From Rubrivivax sp. (GTDB lineage: Bacteria; Pseudomonadota; Gammaproteobacteria; Burkholderiales; Burkholderiaceae_C): a DNA stretch of 64,000 bases. Positions 1-8,898 of the stretch are shown here, in pieces. Positions within the stretch are counted from its first letter, which is position 1. Every line of letters begins with the position of its first letter. The translations under genes were made by a program, and so were the position numbers. The notes beneath the pieces are model-generated. The model searched no databases, was not told the origin of the DNA, and saw only the letters and a list, made by a program, of their open reading frames with translations. Where the stretch lies: the NCBI GenBank assembly GCA_027490215.1, contig JAIXYO010000029.1, positions 1-64,000 on the forward strand, read 5' to 3'.

Positions 1-213
1 GTAGATCTGCCCCACTTCGACGTACAGCGGGAAGGTGACGTCGTGGCGCTGGAACTCGAAGTACTCGGAGGACAGCAGATGGCGGATGTTGTTGCGGCTG
101 CCGGTGAAGAGGTTGTCGACGCACAGCACGTCGCGCTGGTCCTTGACCAGCCTGTCGCAAAGGTGAGAACCAAGGAAGCCGGCACCGCCGGTGACCATCA
201 CTGTGTCGTTCAT
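1..213 (-). CDS. UDP-glucuronate decarboxylase-type NAD-dependent epimerase, N-terminal part
   Basis: Partial gene: the ATG is at 213 and the reading frame runs off the left edge, leaving 71 residues. The start carries the Rossmann dinucleotide motif VTGGAGFLGSHLCDRL, followed by CVDNLFTGSRNN and RHDVTFPLYVEV, the pattern of extended short-chain dehydrogenases that make UDP-xylose or related sugars from UDP-glucuronate. The likely role is supply of a nucleotide sugar to the adjacent polysaccharide genes. The ATG overlaps the stop of the upstream gene (ATGA), so the two are translationally coupled. UDP-glucose 4-epimerase or dTDP-glucose dehydratase cannot be excluded because the catalytic YxxxK region lies outside the window. 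Confidence 0.85.
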   Translation of the reverse strand, partial: MNDTVMVTGGAGFLGSHLCDRLVKDQRDVLCVDNLFTGSRNNIRHLLSSEYFEFQRHDVTFPLYVEVGQIY

Positions 214-1700
214 TGCAGGCGCTTTCTCAGGGGAATCGGGAATCGAGGGGCATGGCGAATCGCCGTCCGCGGCAGGCGGCTGGACGCATGCGCCTCGCGC
301 GACGCGGCGATACACAGCCCGGCAAACAACCAGGCGTAGGCGTTGATCGAGCCATTGCCGGTGATCTGGCCCGCGAAGATCGTGACGCCAGCGAATGCAT
401 AGAGCATCACCGGCAGCGGGTCGGCGCTGCGACGCGTCGCCCGCATTGCGGCGAAGCCGAGCCACACGACAAACGCCATTCGAAATGCGATGTAGCCCAA
501 CCCGAAGATGGGCCCGAGGTCGACCATCTGTCGCGACAGATCGGCCTCAACCAGCCAGCCTGGCTTGATGCCGTCGACCTCGGCGTTGAGGATGATGCTG
601 GCGTTTCCGCCATAGCCGATGCCGTAACCCAGCAAGGGCACGTCGCCGATGAACCGAACGAAGTCGACCATGCCCAGCGCGGAGCGGAAGAGGATGCCAG
701 CGTCGCCGCCCTCGGAGTCGGCCGCCGCATTCCAGCGCGACATGAAGGTGGCAAAGCCTTCAGGAAAAACGATCGGATACAGGATCGCCGCCGCGACGAC
801 CAGCGCTGCGGGAAGAAACACCGCCTTGGCCTTGAGCGCGGCATTCTTCGACACCAGCGCCACGCTGATGGCCGCCAACCCCACGATCGCGCAATGCAGC
901 ATCGCCCCACGGCTGCCGCTGAGCGCCAGGCAAGTCAACACGCCGCACGCTGTCACCGCAAAGAAAACCAACCCTGATTGCTTTCTGGGCAACAGCAACA
1001 TGGCCAACAGGAGCGCGAAGGCGCTGGCAATGAACTGCTGCTGGCCGGCCGGCGCAGTGAAGGTGCCGGTGGTTCGGATGCGATCAAGCGTGATGCCCAC
1101 GCTCTTGAACTGCAGTGCCTGCTCTTCGGCCACGCCCACGTTGATGGGGGCATTGGGTGGAGAGGCAAACTGCGCCAGCACCAGAGCTCCGATAGGAATT
1201 GCCAGCAGCAGCGTGATGCGAGCGAACAGCAGCAGATCGGCTCGGCGGAACTGCGCGCCGATCAAAAAAGCCAGCGGCAGGTAGAAGAAATAGGCTCGCC
1301 AGCCATACACGCCCAGCAGCAACCGGATGTTGTCCACGCCGAACACGCCCGTTTGCATGAAAAACAGCAATACACCGAACACGCACATGAACAGGCTGAG
1401 TGCAAAGAATCCCCGGTTGGGCGGCCACAGCGCGAATCGCGTGGCAAGGATGTAGGCGTACAGCAGGAACGGATCTCGGACGAAGAAAATGTACTGCCCG
1501 AGCTGTGGCGCGATGTATTTGCGGATGGCGCCTTCGAAGATCGCCAGCAGGTAGATCAGCAACACCGTCCAGACCAGGCGCTTGCGAGCACGCTCGCGCG
1601 CCGGGCTCAGCGCCCCCACCGAAGGGCGACCGACGGCCGACGCCCGCGCCGCCTCAGACAGCTCTCGCGGCGCTCTGCGTGGCAGCGGTGCGGCAAGCAT
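210..1700 (-). CDS. O-antigen ligase / polysaccharide polymerase-like membrane protein
   Basis: A polytopic inner-membrane protein of 496 residues with roughly ten to twelve hydrophobic segments and a larger hydrophilic loop around residues 320-390, the layout of the Wzy/WaaL (O-antigen ligase) family. The short motif LALSGSRGAML near residue 260 resembles the conserved Arg region of these proteins. Expected role: polymerising lipid-linked repeat units on the periplasmic face, or ligating them. It sits between a glycosyltransferase gene and an epimerase gene in one minus-strand run. Its annotated ATG at 1700 overlaps the upstream gene by 47 bases; a GTG at 1619 (residue 28) is a plausible alternative, because the first 35 residues are basic and non-membrane. 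Polymerase and ligase cannot be told apart from sequence alone. Confidence 0.75.
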   Translation of the reverse strand: MLAAPLPRRAPRELSEAARASAVGRPSVGALSPARERARKRLVWTVLLIYLLAIFEGAIRKYIAPQLGQYIFFVRDPFLLYAYILATRFALWPPNRGFFALSLFMCVFGVLLFFMQTGVFGVDNIRLLLGVYGWRAYFFYLPLAFLIGAQFRRADLLLFARITLLLAIPIGALVLAQFASPPNAPINVGVAEEQALQFKSVGITLDRIRTTGTFTAPAGQQQFIASAFALLLAMLLLPRKQSGLVFFAVTACGVLTCLALSGSRGAMLHCAIVGLAAISVALVSKNAALKAKAVFLPAALVVAAAILYPIVFPEGFATFMSRWNAAADSEGGDAGILFRSALGMVDFVRFIGDVPLLGYGIGYGGNASIILNAEVDGIKPGWLVEADLSRQMVDLGPIFGLGYIAFRMAFVVWLGFAAMRATRRSADPLPVMLYAFAGVTIFAGQITGNGSINAYAWLFAGLCIAASREAHASSRLPRTAIRHAPRFPIPLRKRLQ

Positions 1701-2685
1701 CGGTGATCACCTGAAGATAGTCGCGTGCAACGCGATCGGGCGTGTGTCGTTCGAGGTGCGAGGCCGCCTTTGCGCGATAGCACTCCATGGCTGTCGAATC
1801 GCCAAGCAGCTGTTCGATGCCAAGGGCCAGCGCTTCGCTGTCGCCACGCGGCACGACGCGACCGCAATCGCCGACCGCATCAGGCAACCCGCCGCTTCGC
1901 GCGACCAGCGGCACGCAGCCGCAGGCCAGCGCCTCGAGCACGACAACGCCGAACGGTTCTTCCCACATGGAAGGCACAACCAGCAACTGATGTGCATTCA
2001 ACAGGGCGACCAGATCCGAGCCAGTTTGGCGACCGACGAATTCGATCTGATCGGCAAGGCCAAGCGCCGCGGCGCGACAGCGCAATGCAATGAGTTCAGG
2101 GCCATCACCAATGACCGTCAGACCAACCTGACGACCGCGCTTTGCCAGCAGCACCAACGCGTCGATCAGCAGGTCGACTCCCTTGTCGCTGACCAGTCGG
2201 CCGACAAAGACCAACTCGCGTTCGCGGGAAGCGCCATCCATTCGCCTGAACAAATCGTCGGCATACGGATTGGGCACCAACGCACACGGCACGGTCAGAC
2301 TGTCGGCGACCGCCTGACTGACCGCAATGTGGCGTGCCTGCGGCAGCACCCATCGCTTGATTCGTGCCGCCAAACCGCTGGTCGGGATCCAGGTGTGGTG
2401 TGCAACCACCCAGGGCCGGCGAAGCAGAGCCTGCGGCCAGGCGAAGCGCAGGCTGATGTTGTTGTGGAAGACCACGTCGGCCCAACGCACAAGCGCGAAC
2501 AGACGCAGCGCCGACGGTCGGCGAACCACCTCGAAGTCGTCGGTGTCGGGTACGCCGCTGGCGGTCTGTGTCACCAGCACCACCTGATGTCCCGCACGTT
2601 GGAAGCGCTCGGCCAGCAGCGCCGACACGGTTTCGATACCCCCGATCGACGGACGAAACGGGACCGAGCAAAACAGGATGTTCAT
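1654..2685 (-). CDS. Glycosyltransferase, GT4 family
   Basis: A 343-residue retaining glycosyltransferase with GT-B fold. It begins MNILFCSVPFRPSIGGIETV, where the glycine-rich loop near the N-terminus is typical of GT4 enzymes; the C-terminal half has LVFVGRLVSDKGVDLLI and the donor-binding EX7E region EEPFGVVVLEALACG. The start at 2685 was preferred over an in-frame ATG at 2739 because it places the beta-strand and glycine loop at residues 1-15 as in the family. It presumably adds one sugar to a lipid-linked polysaccharide repeat in the cytoplasm. The 3' end overlaps the O-antigen ligase-like gene, indicating a common transcript. Donor and acceptor cannot be predicted. Confidence 0.85.
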   Translation of the reverse strand: MNILFCSVPFRPSIGGIETVSALLAERFQRAGHQVVLVTQTASGVPDTDDFEVVRRPSALRLFALVRWADVVFHNNISLRFAWPQALLRRPWVVAHHTWIPTSGLAARIKRWVLPQARHIAVSQAVADSLTVPCALVPNPYADDLFRRMDGASRERELVFVGRLVSDKGVDLLIDALVLLAKRGRQVGLTVIGDGPELIALRCRAAALGLADQIEFVGRQTGSDLVALLNAHQLLVVPSMWEEPFGVVVLEALACGCVPLVARSGGLPDAVGDCGRVVPRGDSEALALGIEQLLGDSTAMECYRAKAASHLERHTPDRVARDYLQVITDACRTAATQSAARAV

Positions 2686-2876
2686 GGCGCGGTCTGTCGA
2701 AAGGGATTGAGAGGTGTCCACACGTACGGAAGCTGGCAACCCTCCCCGGGGAAGCTAAACCGACTACGCCAATGTAGCGATCAAATATTGCGGTATCGAG
2801 TCAGCGTCCGAGCGGAGACATCAACGCCATTTCGCAGATCAGCCACGGCGAGCGCATGCCCCCCACCCCCACCCTG

Positions 2877-3587
2877 TCAATAGTGCCCGGTGACGCAGGC
2901 AATCTTGTCGTCCAGGCCGGCAGCTGGGCTGCCCTCCGAACAGCGCAGCAACATGCAGAGCTGATCGCCATCGGGGGAGCCCTTTATCCCAATCAATCGG
3001 GCCAGCCCGGCCAATGCGCTCAGTCCCCGTCGCGACGTTGGGCTGGACCCGTCCAGCGGGTACCCCCAGATCTCAGCGATCTCAAAACCGTATCGCTTGA
3101 GCAGGCGGGCAAATGGGAACCTGAAAACCGGGTAGAGGTGCGTCGGGTCGCCGAGCTGGTCGAACTGCTTCAACTGTCCAAGCAGCAGCAAGCGAAGCTT
3201 TGCTTCGACAGAGTGCACGTTGGGAGTCGTCAGGAGAAAGTGGCCCGACGGTCTGAGCGTTCTGCGGATTGCTCCCAACAGGGCGCCAGGATTCTCCATG
3301 TGCTCGATCACTTCCACGGCAAGCGCAAGGTCCACCGATTGGTCGGCGACGGGGAGCAGCGGGCCATCAAGATCCACAGAATGAAAGCCGATGCCAGCCA
3401 CGTCTCTGGGAGGCGAGATGTCCAAGCCGGTCAACTGACGATAGCCACGATCCCGCAATTGGACGAGCAGTGCTCCTGTTCCACAGCCCACATCCAGAAT
3501 GACGCCATCCCTGTCTGGCAGCGCCTTGAGCACATGACTGATCACGTGCGCGTGAAGTCCGTTGTTGGCACGCTCTGAAAGTTCCAT
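2877..3587 (-). CDS. Class I SAM-dependent methyltransferase
   Basis: A 236-residue soluble protein with the SAM-binding motif ILDVGCGTGALLVQL (about residues 29-43), the acidic loop GLDIS, and the motif DLALAVEVIEHMENP followed by LRPSGHFLLTTPN, as in Methyltransf_11/UbiE-like enzymes. It probably methylates a sugar or lipid intermediate of the neighbouring polysaccharide pathway, since it lies between two glycosyltransferase genes, but substrate is inference. It is divergent from the glycosyltransferase starting at 3713; the 125-base gap between them should hold both promoters. About 190 bases separate its stop from the start of the next minus-strand gene, so it may form a separate transcript from the genes to its left. 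Confidence 0.85.
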   Translation of the reverse strand: MELSERANNGLHAHVISHVLKALPDRDGVILDVGCGTGALLVQLRDRGYRQLTGLDISPPRDVAGIGFHSVDLDGPLLPVADQSVDLALAVEVIEHMENPGALLGAIRRTLRPSGHFLLTTPNVHSVEAKLRLLLLGQLKQFDQLGDPTHLYPVFRFPFARLLKRYGFEIAEIWGYPLDGSSPTSRRGLSALAGLARLIGIKGSPDGDQLCMLLRCSEGSPAAGLDDKIACVTGHY

Positions 3588-3712
3588 GCTTGTTTGCGGT
3601 GTGAATGTTCAGTTTGACGCTATCAGGCATTCGTGACAGGGCATCAAGCTCCAGTCATTGACAGTGCCGGCCCAAGCATCGAACCGTCACAAAGCCTGCC
3701 TACGATTCCTCC

Positions 3713-5023
3713 ATGCCCGACGCGCCCATGCCACGCACCCTGGTGGTGAATTTCAATTCGCCCGAATTGAACCAATTGGCGCTGGCGCTGGCCGGCTGCA
3801 ATGGCTTGCAGGCGTATGTTCGGCCCTATGTGAACAAGCAGCGTGGTTGGGAACGGGCCTTGTCAGCCCTGCCGCTGGCGGGTCGCGCCTATTCCCGCAC
3901 CTTCGGTAGGCGGTTGATGAGCGACCCCCGGCTGGCGGCACTCACGCACGAGGCCGGCGTGTGGCCCGACCTCTGCGCCGCAAGCATCGGCAGGCTGCAT
4001 CTGCTGCCGCCGCACACCCGCCATCGCTGGACGAACCGGTTGGTAATGTCGGTACGCGAAGCGGTGGCGCAATCGGCCTGCAAGCATGTGCAGGACGCCG
4101 ACTGCATCGTGGGTTACGAAGGGTTTGCGCTGCCGGCGTTCGAAGCCGCGCGGTCGCTCGGCGGCCGCTCGGCGGTGCTGAACTACCCCGTGGCCCACCA
4201 CCGCCAGCGGCGCCGGGTGCGGCTGGAAGAGAACGAGCGCGAGCCCGAGTTCGCGGTGACCTGGCCAGGCTTCAATGACTGGCCCGAAGGCCACGAAGAA
4301 CGGCTCGACGAGGAAATTCGATTGGCGGACGCGGTGCTGGTCGGCTCTGGCTATGTGGCCGACAGCTTCGTCGCCGAAGGCATAGAACGCTCGAAGATGC
4401 GCGTGGTGCCCTATGGCGTCGACCTTCGAACCTTTACTCCGGCATCACCCGCGGGTAAGCGACCGTCAGACAGGTTCAACGTGATCTACGCCGGGCAGCT
4501 GACCCAGCGCAAGGGCATCGCCTACCTGCTGCGCGGCTACCGCCAGTTCGCCCGCCCCGACTCACAGCTGACGATGGTCGGAAGCATCGTCGGCAGCGAT
4601 GCGCCGCTGCAACCATTCGCAGACCTGTTCGAGCACATCCCTCACCAGACCCGGCCTGCCCTCGCCGAGCGCTACCGGCAAAGCGATGTGTTCGTGCTGC
4701 CGACGCTGATCGAAGGCATGCCGCTGGTGGTGCTCGAAGCGATGGCCTGTGGTCTGCCGGTGATCGTGACGGCCAACGGCCCGGGCGATATCGTGCGCGA
4801 CGGCATCGATGGCTTCGTGATTCCCGAACGCGATGCCGACGCCGTCTGCGACCGGCTCGAGCGCCTGTACCGGGACCCCGAGATGCGTAGAGAGATGGGG
4901 CAACAGGCAGCGCAACGCGCCCGCGAATTCGGATGGGAGGCGTACGCCGCAAAAGCCCGCCGGGTACTGGCGGATCTGGGCGGCGCTACGGAGGTCTGCA
5001 ACTTCCGTTTCGTCGGTGTCTGA
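3713..5023 (+). CDS. Glycosyltransferase, GT4 family
   Basis: A 436-residue GT-B glycosyltransferase. Residues about 240-400 carry the GT4 signature: FNVIYAGQLTQRKGIAYLLRG, then DVFVLPTLIEGMPLVVLEAM, in which EGMPLVVLE is the EX7E nucleotide-sugar site, followed by ACGLPVIVTANGPGDIVRDG. The N-terminal half is a diverged acceptor domain starting TLVVNFNSPELNQLALALAG. ATG 3713 is taken as start; ATG 3728 (residue 6) is equally possible. Cytoplasmic, expected to extend the polysaccharide repeat. The next gene starts one base after its stop, so both are co-transcribed and probably translationally coupled. Confidence 0.85.
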   Translation: MPDAPMPRTLVVNFNSPELNQLALALAGCNGLQAYVRPYVNKQRGWERALSALPLAGRAYSRTFGRRLMSDPRLAALTHEAGVWPDLCAASIGRLHLLPPHTRHRWTNRLVMSVREAVAQSACKHVQDADCIVGYEGFALPAFEAARSLGGRSAVLNYPVAHHRQRRRVRLEENEREPEFAVTWPGFNDWPEGHEERLDEEIRLADAVLVGSGYVADSFVAEGIERSKMRVVPYGVDLRTFTPASPAGKRPSDRFNVIYAGQLTQRKGIAYLLRGYRQFARPDSQLTMVGSIVGSDAPLQPFADLFEHIPHQTRPALAERYRQSDVFVLPTLIEGMPLVVLEAMACGLPVIVTANGPGDIVRDGIDGFVIPERDADAVCDRLERLYRDPEMRREMGQQAAQRAREFGWEAYAAKARRVLADLGGATEVCNFRFVGV

Positions 5024-5024
5024 T

Positions 5025-7433
5025 GTGATTCGCCGGAATGTGCTCTGGGCGTTGTCCGGCGCTGGTACAGCCCTGTTTGCCATCGCGATGCCAGCAGCCG
5101 CCCAGGCTCCCGCGAACAGCAGTGACCAGACGACGCAGAGCATCCCTTGGACATTCAACCTGCCACGGAGCTCGATAACCAGCGCCGGCGTCTTTGACAG
5201 CAGCGGCCGCCTGCTGCGCACGCTGTGGCGTGCCGAGGAATTGCCGGCCGGCCCGGGTCAGCGGACATGGGACGGGCGCGACGACCGAGGACAACCGGTG
5301 GCGGCCCAGGACATCGAGATCCGGCTCGTCCATCACCGTTTGTCTTATGTCTGGGAAGGCGTGATCGGCAACAGCAGTAGTGCCTTCGGTGGACCACAAC
5401 TGCACAAGGCATTTCTGCCGCCTACCAGCATCGCCATTCAGGCCAACCGAGCGTTCTACACGGTGGGCTACAACGAGATGCAAACGGGATTGCACGGCTT
5501 CATGTTGTCCACTCCCAACCAGAACACGCGCCCGCTGGCTTCGAAGGATCCCTTTGCTGGGATGGGGTTGGTCGCGGCGGACTCAAGCCGGCTGTATTGG
5601 GCCAACACCGGCGGCCTGTCGCACACCAGCTTCATTGGCGTTCTCGATCTCGACACCGCGCGCGCCGCGACGTTCTCAGCCGGTGAGTCGGTGTGCCTGA
5701 ACCGTTGGCCGAACTCGACGAGTTGCTATCCGGACCAGAGCTATGCCAGCGCCATCGACGTGAACACTGAGGCGGTCGATGCGCCCACCGGCCTCGCGGT
5801 GCAGCGCAACGGTCGCGTGCTCGCCGTGGCACATGGCGGGCGCAACCTGATCCGCCTTTACGACAAGACCAGCGGTGCGCTGCTGCGAGAGATGTCGGTC
5901 CCGTTGAATGCAAAGGCCCTGAACCAGTTGGCGATGTCGTCTGGCGGCGACCTGTGGGTCGCCTCTGCCAGCAGCGTGCAGCGCTACACCAACCTGGAAC
6001 GCGGCCCGGTGGTCACCACAACGATCAGCGGATTGGCACGGCCACTGGCACTGGCGACAACGCCCGGCACAGACGACGGTGTTTGGATCGCAGATGGCGG
6101 CGCCAGTCAGCAACTCAAGCGTTACGACGCCCAGGGCCAGTTGCTCATCACACTGGGCGCCCTGGGCGGCTATGCCGACGATCCCGCCGTGCACACCGGC
6201 AAGCTGTGCTTCCAGGCCCGCGAGGGCGGAGAGCAGACCGCGCTGGCGGCTGCACCGGACGGCAGCGTGTGGGTGGTCGACACCTGCAACAACCGCATGC
6301 TGCGGCTGTTGACCGATGCTGCAAACGCCGGACGCAGCGATGCGCAGATCGCCTACCTTCCGGCGGTCTACACCGCGACCGTCGATCACGCCAAGCCGCG
6401 CCGCGTGTTCGCGAACTTCCTGGAGTTCGACGTTGACAACACCGCCCCATTGGCGCCCGGCCGCTCGTGGAAGCTGGTGCGCAACTGGCTGGCCGGCTTG
6501 CCCACTGCCTTAAAGGACGACCGTGCATCCCGCGGGGCTTGGGGTGGCTTCTTGACAGTAGAGACGCTGTCCAACGGTCGCACCTACGGCGTCGTGCAGG
6601 CGCAGGGTCGGCAGGTGATCGTGGAACTGCCGGCCGCAGGGCCCTTGCGCGTGGTCAAGTCGCTGGCAGCCCCTTTTCCCGGCACCACGCCCAAAGTCAT
6701 GTACGAGAACGGTGACCTCGGTTATGCGCTGACAGGACCCAGCACGCAATCGGCGATGCGATTGCCACTCACCGGGTTCGACAGCTCAGGCGATCCGGTC
6801 TGGTCAACCGAACCGATCAAGCTGGCCAGCGTGCCCACACTGCCCGGCACTCCCTACTACCGCGGCGCGTTCAGTGGCATGCCGCCGCGCTTTCCCGTGA
6901 CCTCATCAGGGCGGGTGATCTACTTCGACCAATCGGTCATGGGCAACGAAGGCTTTCACCTTGGCGCCGCGGCCATGAATAGCAGCCAGTGGCTGTGGCA
7001 GGCCAGTCCCAGCGGTGCGCTGGACGGCAAGGGCAGCTTCCAGACCAAGGCCATCGATGGATCGACAACCTACGGCGGCAACGCGGTGTGGGCGCACGGG
7101 AGGCACATCGTCTATGGCTACCACGGCGAGTTTTACAAGGACATGCAGACCGGCAAGGTCGGACAAGCCAACCAGTTCATGCACTTCGATGAATCGGGGT
7201 TGTTCCTCGGACAGTTCGGCCAACCATCGACGCGCCCCTCGGATGCGTTGCAGACCGGTCTGAGCGGCAACGCCTTCAGCCCGACGCTGGTGCGCGACGG
7301 CACCCGGCTGTACCTCTATCACAACGACGAATCGAGCCATGGCGGGGTGCACCGCTGGCGCATCGAAGGCTGGGACGACATCGGCGACCTGCGGGGCAGC
7401 GGCCCGATCGGCAGCACGATCGTGCTGCGCTGA
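5025..7433 (+). CDS. Secreted beta-propeller (NHL-like) protein with FlgD-type Ig domain
   Basis: An exported protein of 802 residues when started at GTG 5025. That start gives a clean signal peptide (VIRRNVLWALSGAGTALFAI, then AMPAAAQA), whereas longer in-frame starts would prepend about 64 unconvincing residues. Residues about 45-105 resemble a FlgD/FlgD-like Ig repeat (SSGRLLRTLWRAEELPAG, then WDGRDDRGQPV). The rest looks like repeated propeller blades: NGRVLAVAHGGRNLIRLYD, PDGSVWVVDTCNNRMLRL, GDLWVASASS. It follows a glycosyltransferase gene by one base and lies in the polysaccharide region, so a periplasmic or surface role in polysaccharide handling is reasonable but unproven. No catalytic motif was recognised. 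Confidence 0.7.
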   Translation: MIRRNVLWALSGAGTALFAIAMPAAAQAPANSSDQTTQSIPWTFNLPRSSITSAGVFDSSGRLLRTLWRAEELPAGPGQRTWDGRDDRGQPVAAQDIEIRLVHHRLSYVWEGVIGNSSSAFGGPQLHKAFLPPTSIAIQANRAFYTVGYNEMQTGLHGFMLSTPNQNTRPLASKDPFAGMGLVAADSSRLYWANTGGLSHTSFIGVLDLDTARAATFSAGESVCLNRWPNSTSCYPDQSYASAIDVNTEAVDAPTGLAVQRNGRVLAVAHGGRNLIRLYDKTSGALLREMSVPLNAKALNQLAMSSGGDLWVASASSVQRYTNLERGPVVTTTISGLARPLALATTPGTDDGVWIADGGASQQLKRYDAQGQLLITLGALGGYADDPAVHTGKLCFQAREGGEQTALAAAPDGSVWVVDTCNNRMLRLLTDAANAGRSDAQIAYLPAVYTATVDHAKPRRVFANFLEFDVDNTAPLAPGRSWKLVRNWLAGLPTALKDDRASRGAWGGFLTVETLSNGRTYGVVQAQGRQVIVELPAAGPLRVVKSLAAPFPGTTPKVMYENGDLGYALTGPSTQSAMRLPLTGFDSSGDPVWSTEPIKLASVPTLPGTPYYRGAFSGMPPRFPVTSSGRVIYFDQSVMGNEGFHLGAAAMNSSQWLWQASPSGALDGKGSFQTKAIDGSTTYGGNAVWAHGRHIVYGYHGEFYKDMQTGKVGQANQFMHFDESGLFLGQFGQPSTRPSDALQTGLSGNAFSPTLVRDGTRLYLYHNDESSHGGVHRWRIEGWDDIGDLRGSGPIGSTIVLR

Positions 7434-7445
7434 ACGGCCCCAGAA

Positions 7446-8114
7446 TCAGTCCGGGGACCTGGCTGCCACCAGCATCGACCGCGCGAACATCGGAATGCGG
7501 CCGACGGTCTGGAAATGCAGATCCTGCAACTCGAACTCCGAGATCAACTGCGTCAAGGTAGCGCGCGAAAAAAACTTCACACGGCCATCGTCGAGCAGCG
7601 GATCCCATCGCGCATCAAAGCGGCCTGTCAGCGCGAGTGCGAGGTTCTTGGCGTAGCCGTAGTAGGCGCAGGTCACCACCAACAAGCCCCCGGGCTTCAG
7701 TGCGGCGAGCGCCGTTTCGATCATCCTTCGCGGCAGCGTCACATGGTCGATCAGATCGATCGCAACCACGGCATCGAAGCGCTGCGACAGGCCTGGTGGC
7801 AGCGCCTGCATCACATCCATGGCCTGGAAGCGAACCGACGGTCGCTGCACTTGCGCCTGCTGCAGCACCGCCTCGTTGTGGTCGACACCCAGCACCTCAA
7901 AGCCACACCGCACCAGCGACTGGGTGAACCAGCCGTTGCCGCAGCCCAGGTCGAGCACCGTGTGTGAGCCAGCCTTCGCCAGCTGCTCGACGATCGGCCG
8001 CGTCACATGCGCGTGAATGCTGCGCGGGCCATCGTGGAATCCGGAATCTGTGGTCGAGTCGGGCCAAGCATGCACCGGGGCCGCATCGGGCGACGCCACC
8101 CGATCGGCGCTCAT
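7446..8114 (-). CDS. Class I SAM-dependent methyltransferase
   Basis: A 222-residue methyltransferase with motif I VLDLGCGNGWFTQSL (about residues 50-64), motif II VLGVDHNE, a further DAVVAIDLIDHVTLP and LKPGGLLVVTCAYYGY. It resembles UbiG/Methyltransf_23-like enzymes that act on small molecules or sugars. The start ATG at 8114 overlaps the stop of the acetyltransferase gene (ATGA), which fixes the start and indicates translational coupling. The gene ends 12 bases from the convergent propeller gene, and no terminator hairpin fits in the gap. Substrate unknown; methylation of an exopolysaccharide residue is the contextual guess. Confidence 0.85.
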   Translation of the reverse strand: MSADRVASPDAAPVHAWPDSTTDSGFHDGPRSIHAHVTRPIVEQLAKAGSHTVLDLGCGNGWFTQSLVRCGFEVLGVDHNEAVLQQAQVQRPSVRFQAMDVMQALPPGLSQRFDAVVAIDLIDHVTLPRRMIETALAALKPGGLLVVTCAYYGYAKNLALALTGRFDARWDPLLDDGRVKFFSRATLTQLISEFELQDLHFQTVGRIPMFARSMLVAARSPD

Positions 8115-8704
8115 CGCCGCTTCCTCGCTCGAATCATGCGCGCTGGCACGCCGCCGTAGACGGTCCAGGCCTCGAGATCGTGCGTCGCAACGCCAGCCAG
8201 GCCGAGCACGGCGCCCTCGCCCACGTTCACGCCGGCGCACACCACCGCGCGCGCGCAGATCCATGCATACGGGCCGATCGTGATGGGCGCACTGACCATC
8301 GGAAACGCCGGGTCGTCGATGTCGTGGGTCGCACCGCATAGATAGGCGTCCTGCGACACGACGCAGTGCGAACCGAGGTGCATGGGGGCGGGGTTGTAGA
8401 CCACCACGCCGTCGGCGATGCCAACGGCGTCTTCGCACACGAGGTTCCACGGCGCCCAGATGCGTGCCCGTGGGTAGATGTGGCAGTGCGGACCCAGACG
8501 GGCGCCAAACAAGCGCAGCACCGCCGCCCGCCAGGCGTGACAAGGGCGCGGCGAAAACCGCACCAGCAGAAGACAAGCCACCGCCCAAAGCGCTCGGGCC
8601 GCGCGGTTACCCAGCGACAGGCTGGGCTTCAGGTAGGGGTCTTCGGACGGTGTCGTCGCAGGGCCGGGAATCACGATGGGAACGGGCGAGGACGCGACAG
8701 GCAT
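8111..8704 (-). CDS. WcaF-like putative colanic-acid/EPS acetyltransferase (left-handed beta-helix)
   Basis: A 197-residue hexapeptide-repeat acyltransferase. From about residue 60 it shows imperfect [LIV]GxxxxX repeats: FGARLGPHCHIYPRARIWAP, LVCEDAVGIADGVVVYNP, HLGSHCVVSQDAYLCGATHD, ITIGPYAWICARAVVCAGVN, GEGAVLGLAG. The AYLCGATHDI segment includes the catalytic-type histidine of WcaF/NodL-like acetyltransferases. The C-terminus (YGGVPARMIRARKRR) closes as in that family. Start ATG 8704 is chosen because the upstream in-frame extension is not homologous in character. Likely role: O-acetylation of the exopolysaccharide using acetyl-CoA. Coupled to the following methyltransferase; divergent from the exosortase operon, with a 194-base shared promoter region between them. 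Confidence 0.85.
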   Translation of the reverse strand: MPVASSPVPIVIPGPATTPSEDPYLKPSLSLGNRAARALWAVACLLLVRFSPRPCHAWRAAVLRLFGARLGPHCHIYPRARIWAPWNLVCEDAVGIADGVVVYNPAPMHLGSHCVVSQDAYLCGATHDIDDPAFPMVSAPITIGPYAWICARAVVCAGVNVGEGAVLGLAGVATHDLEAWTVYGGVPARMIRARKRR

Positions 8705-8898
8705 GGAGCGCTGAAATTCAGTCTGGAGAGAATCGATCGGTCGACTGAGCGATATGCGGAACGGTTGAGAGTACGTTCTCAATGTGTCTGAGTCTTGACA
8801 TGGGCGCGGCATGGCTTGGCCACGCCAATGTCACAAAGCGCGACTAACCTATCCCGTTGCATGCGGTTTGGCATGTGCACACGGCGCCAGCAAGCGGC

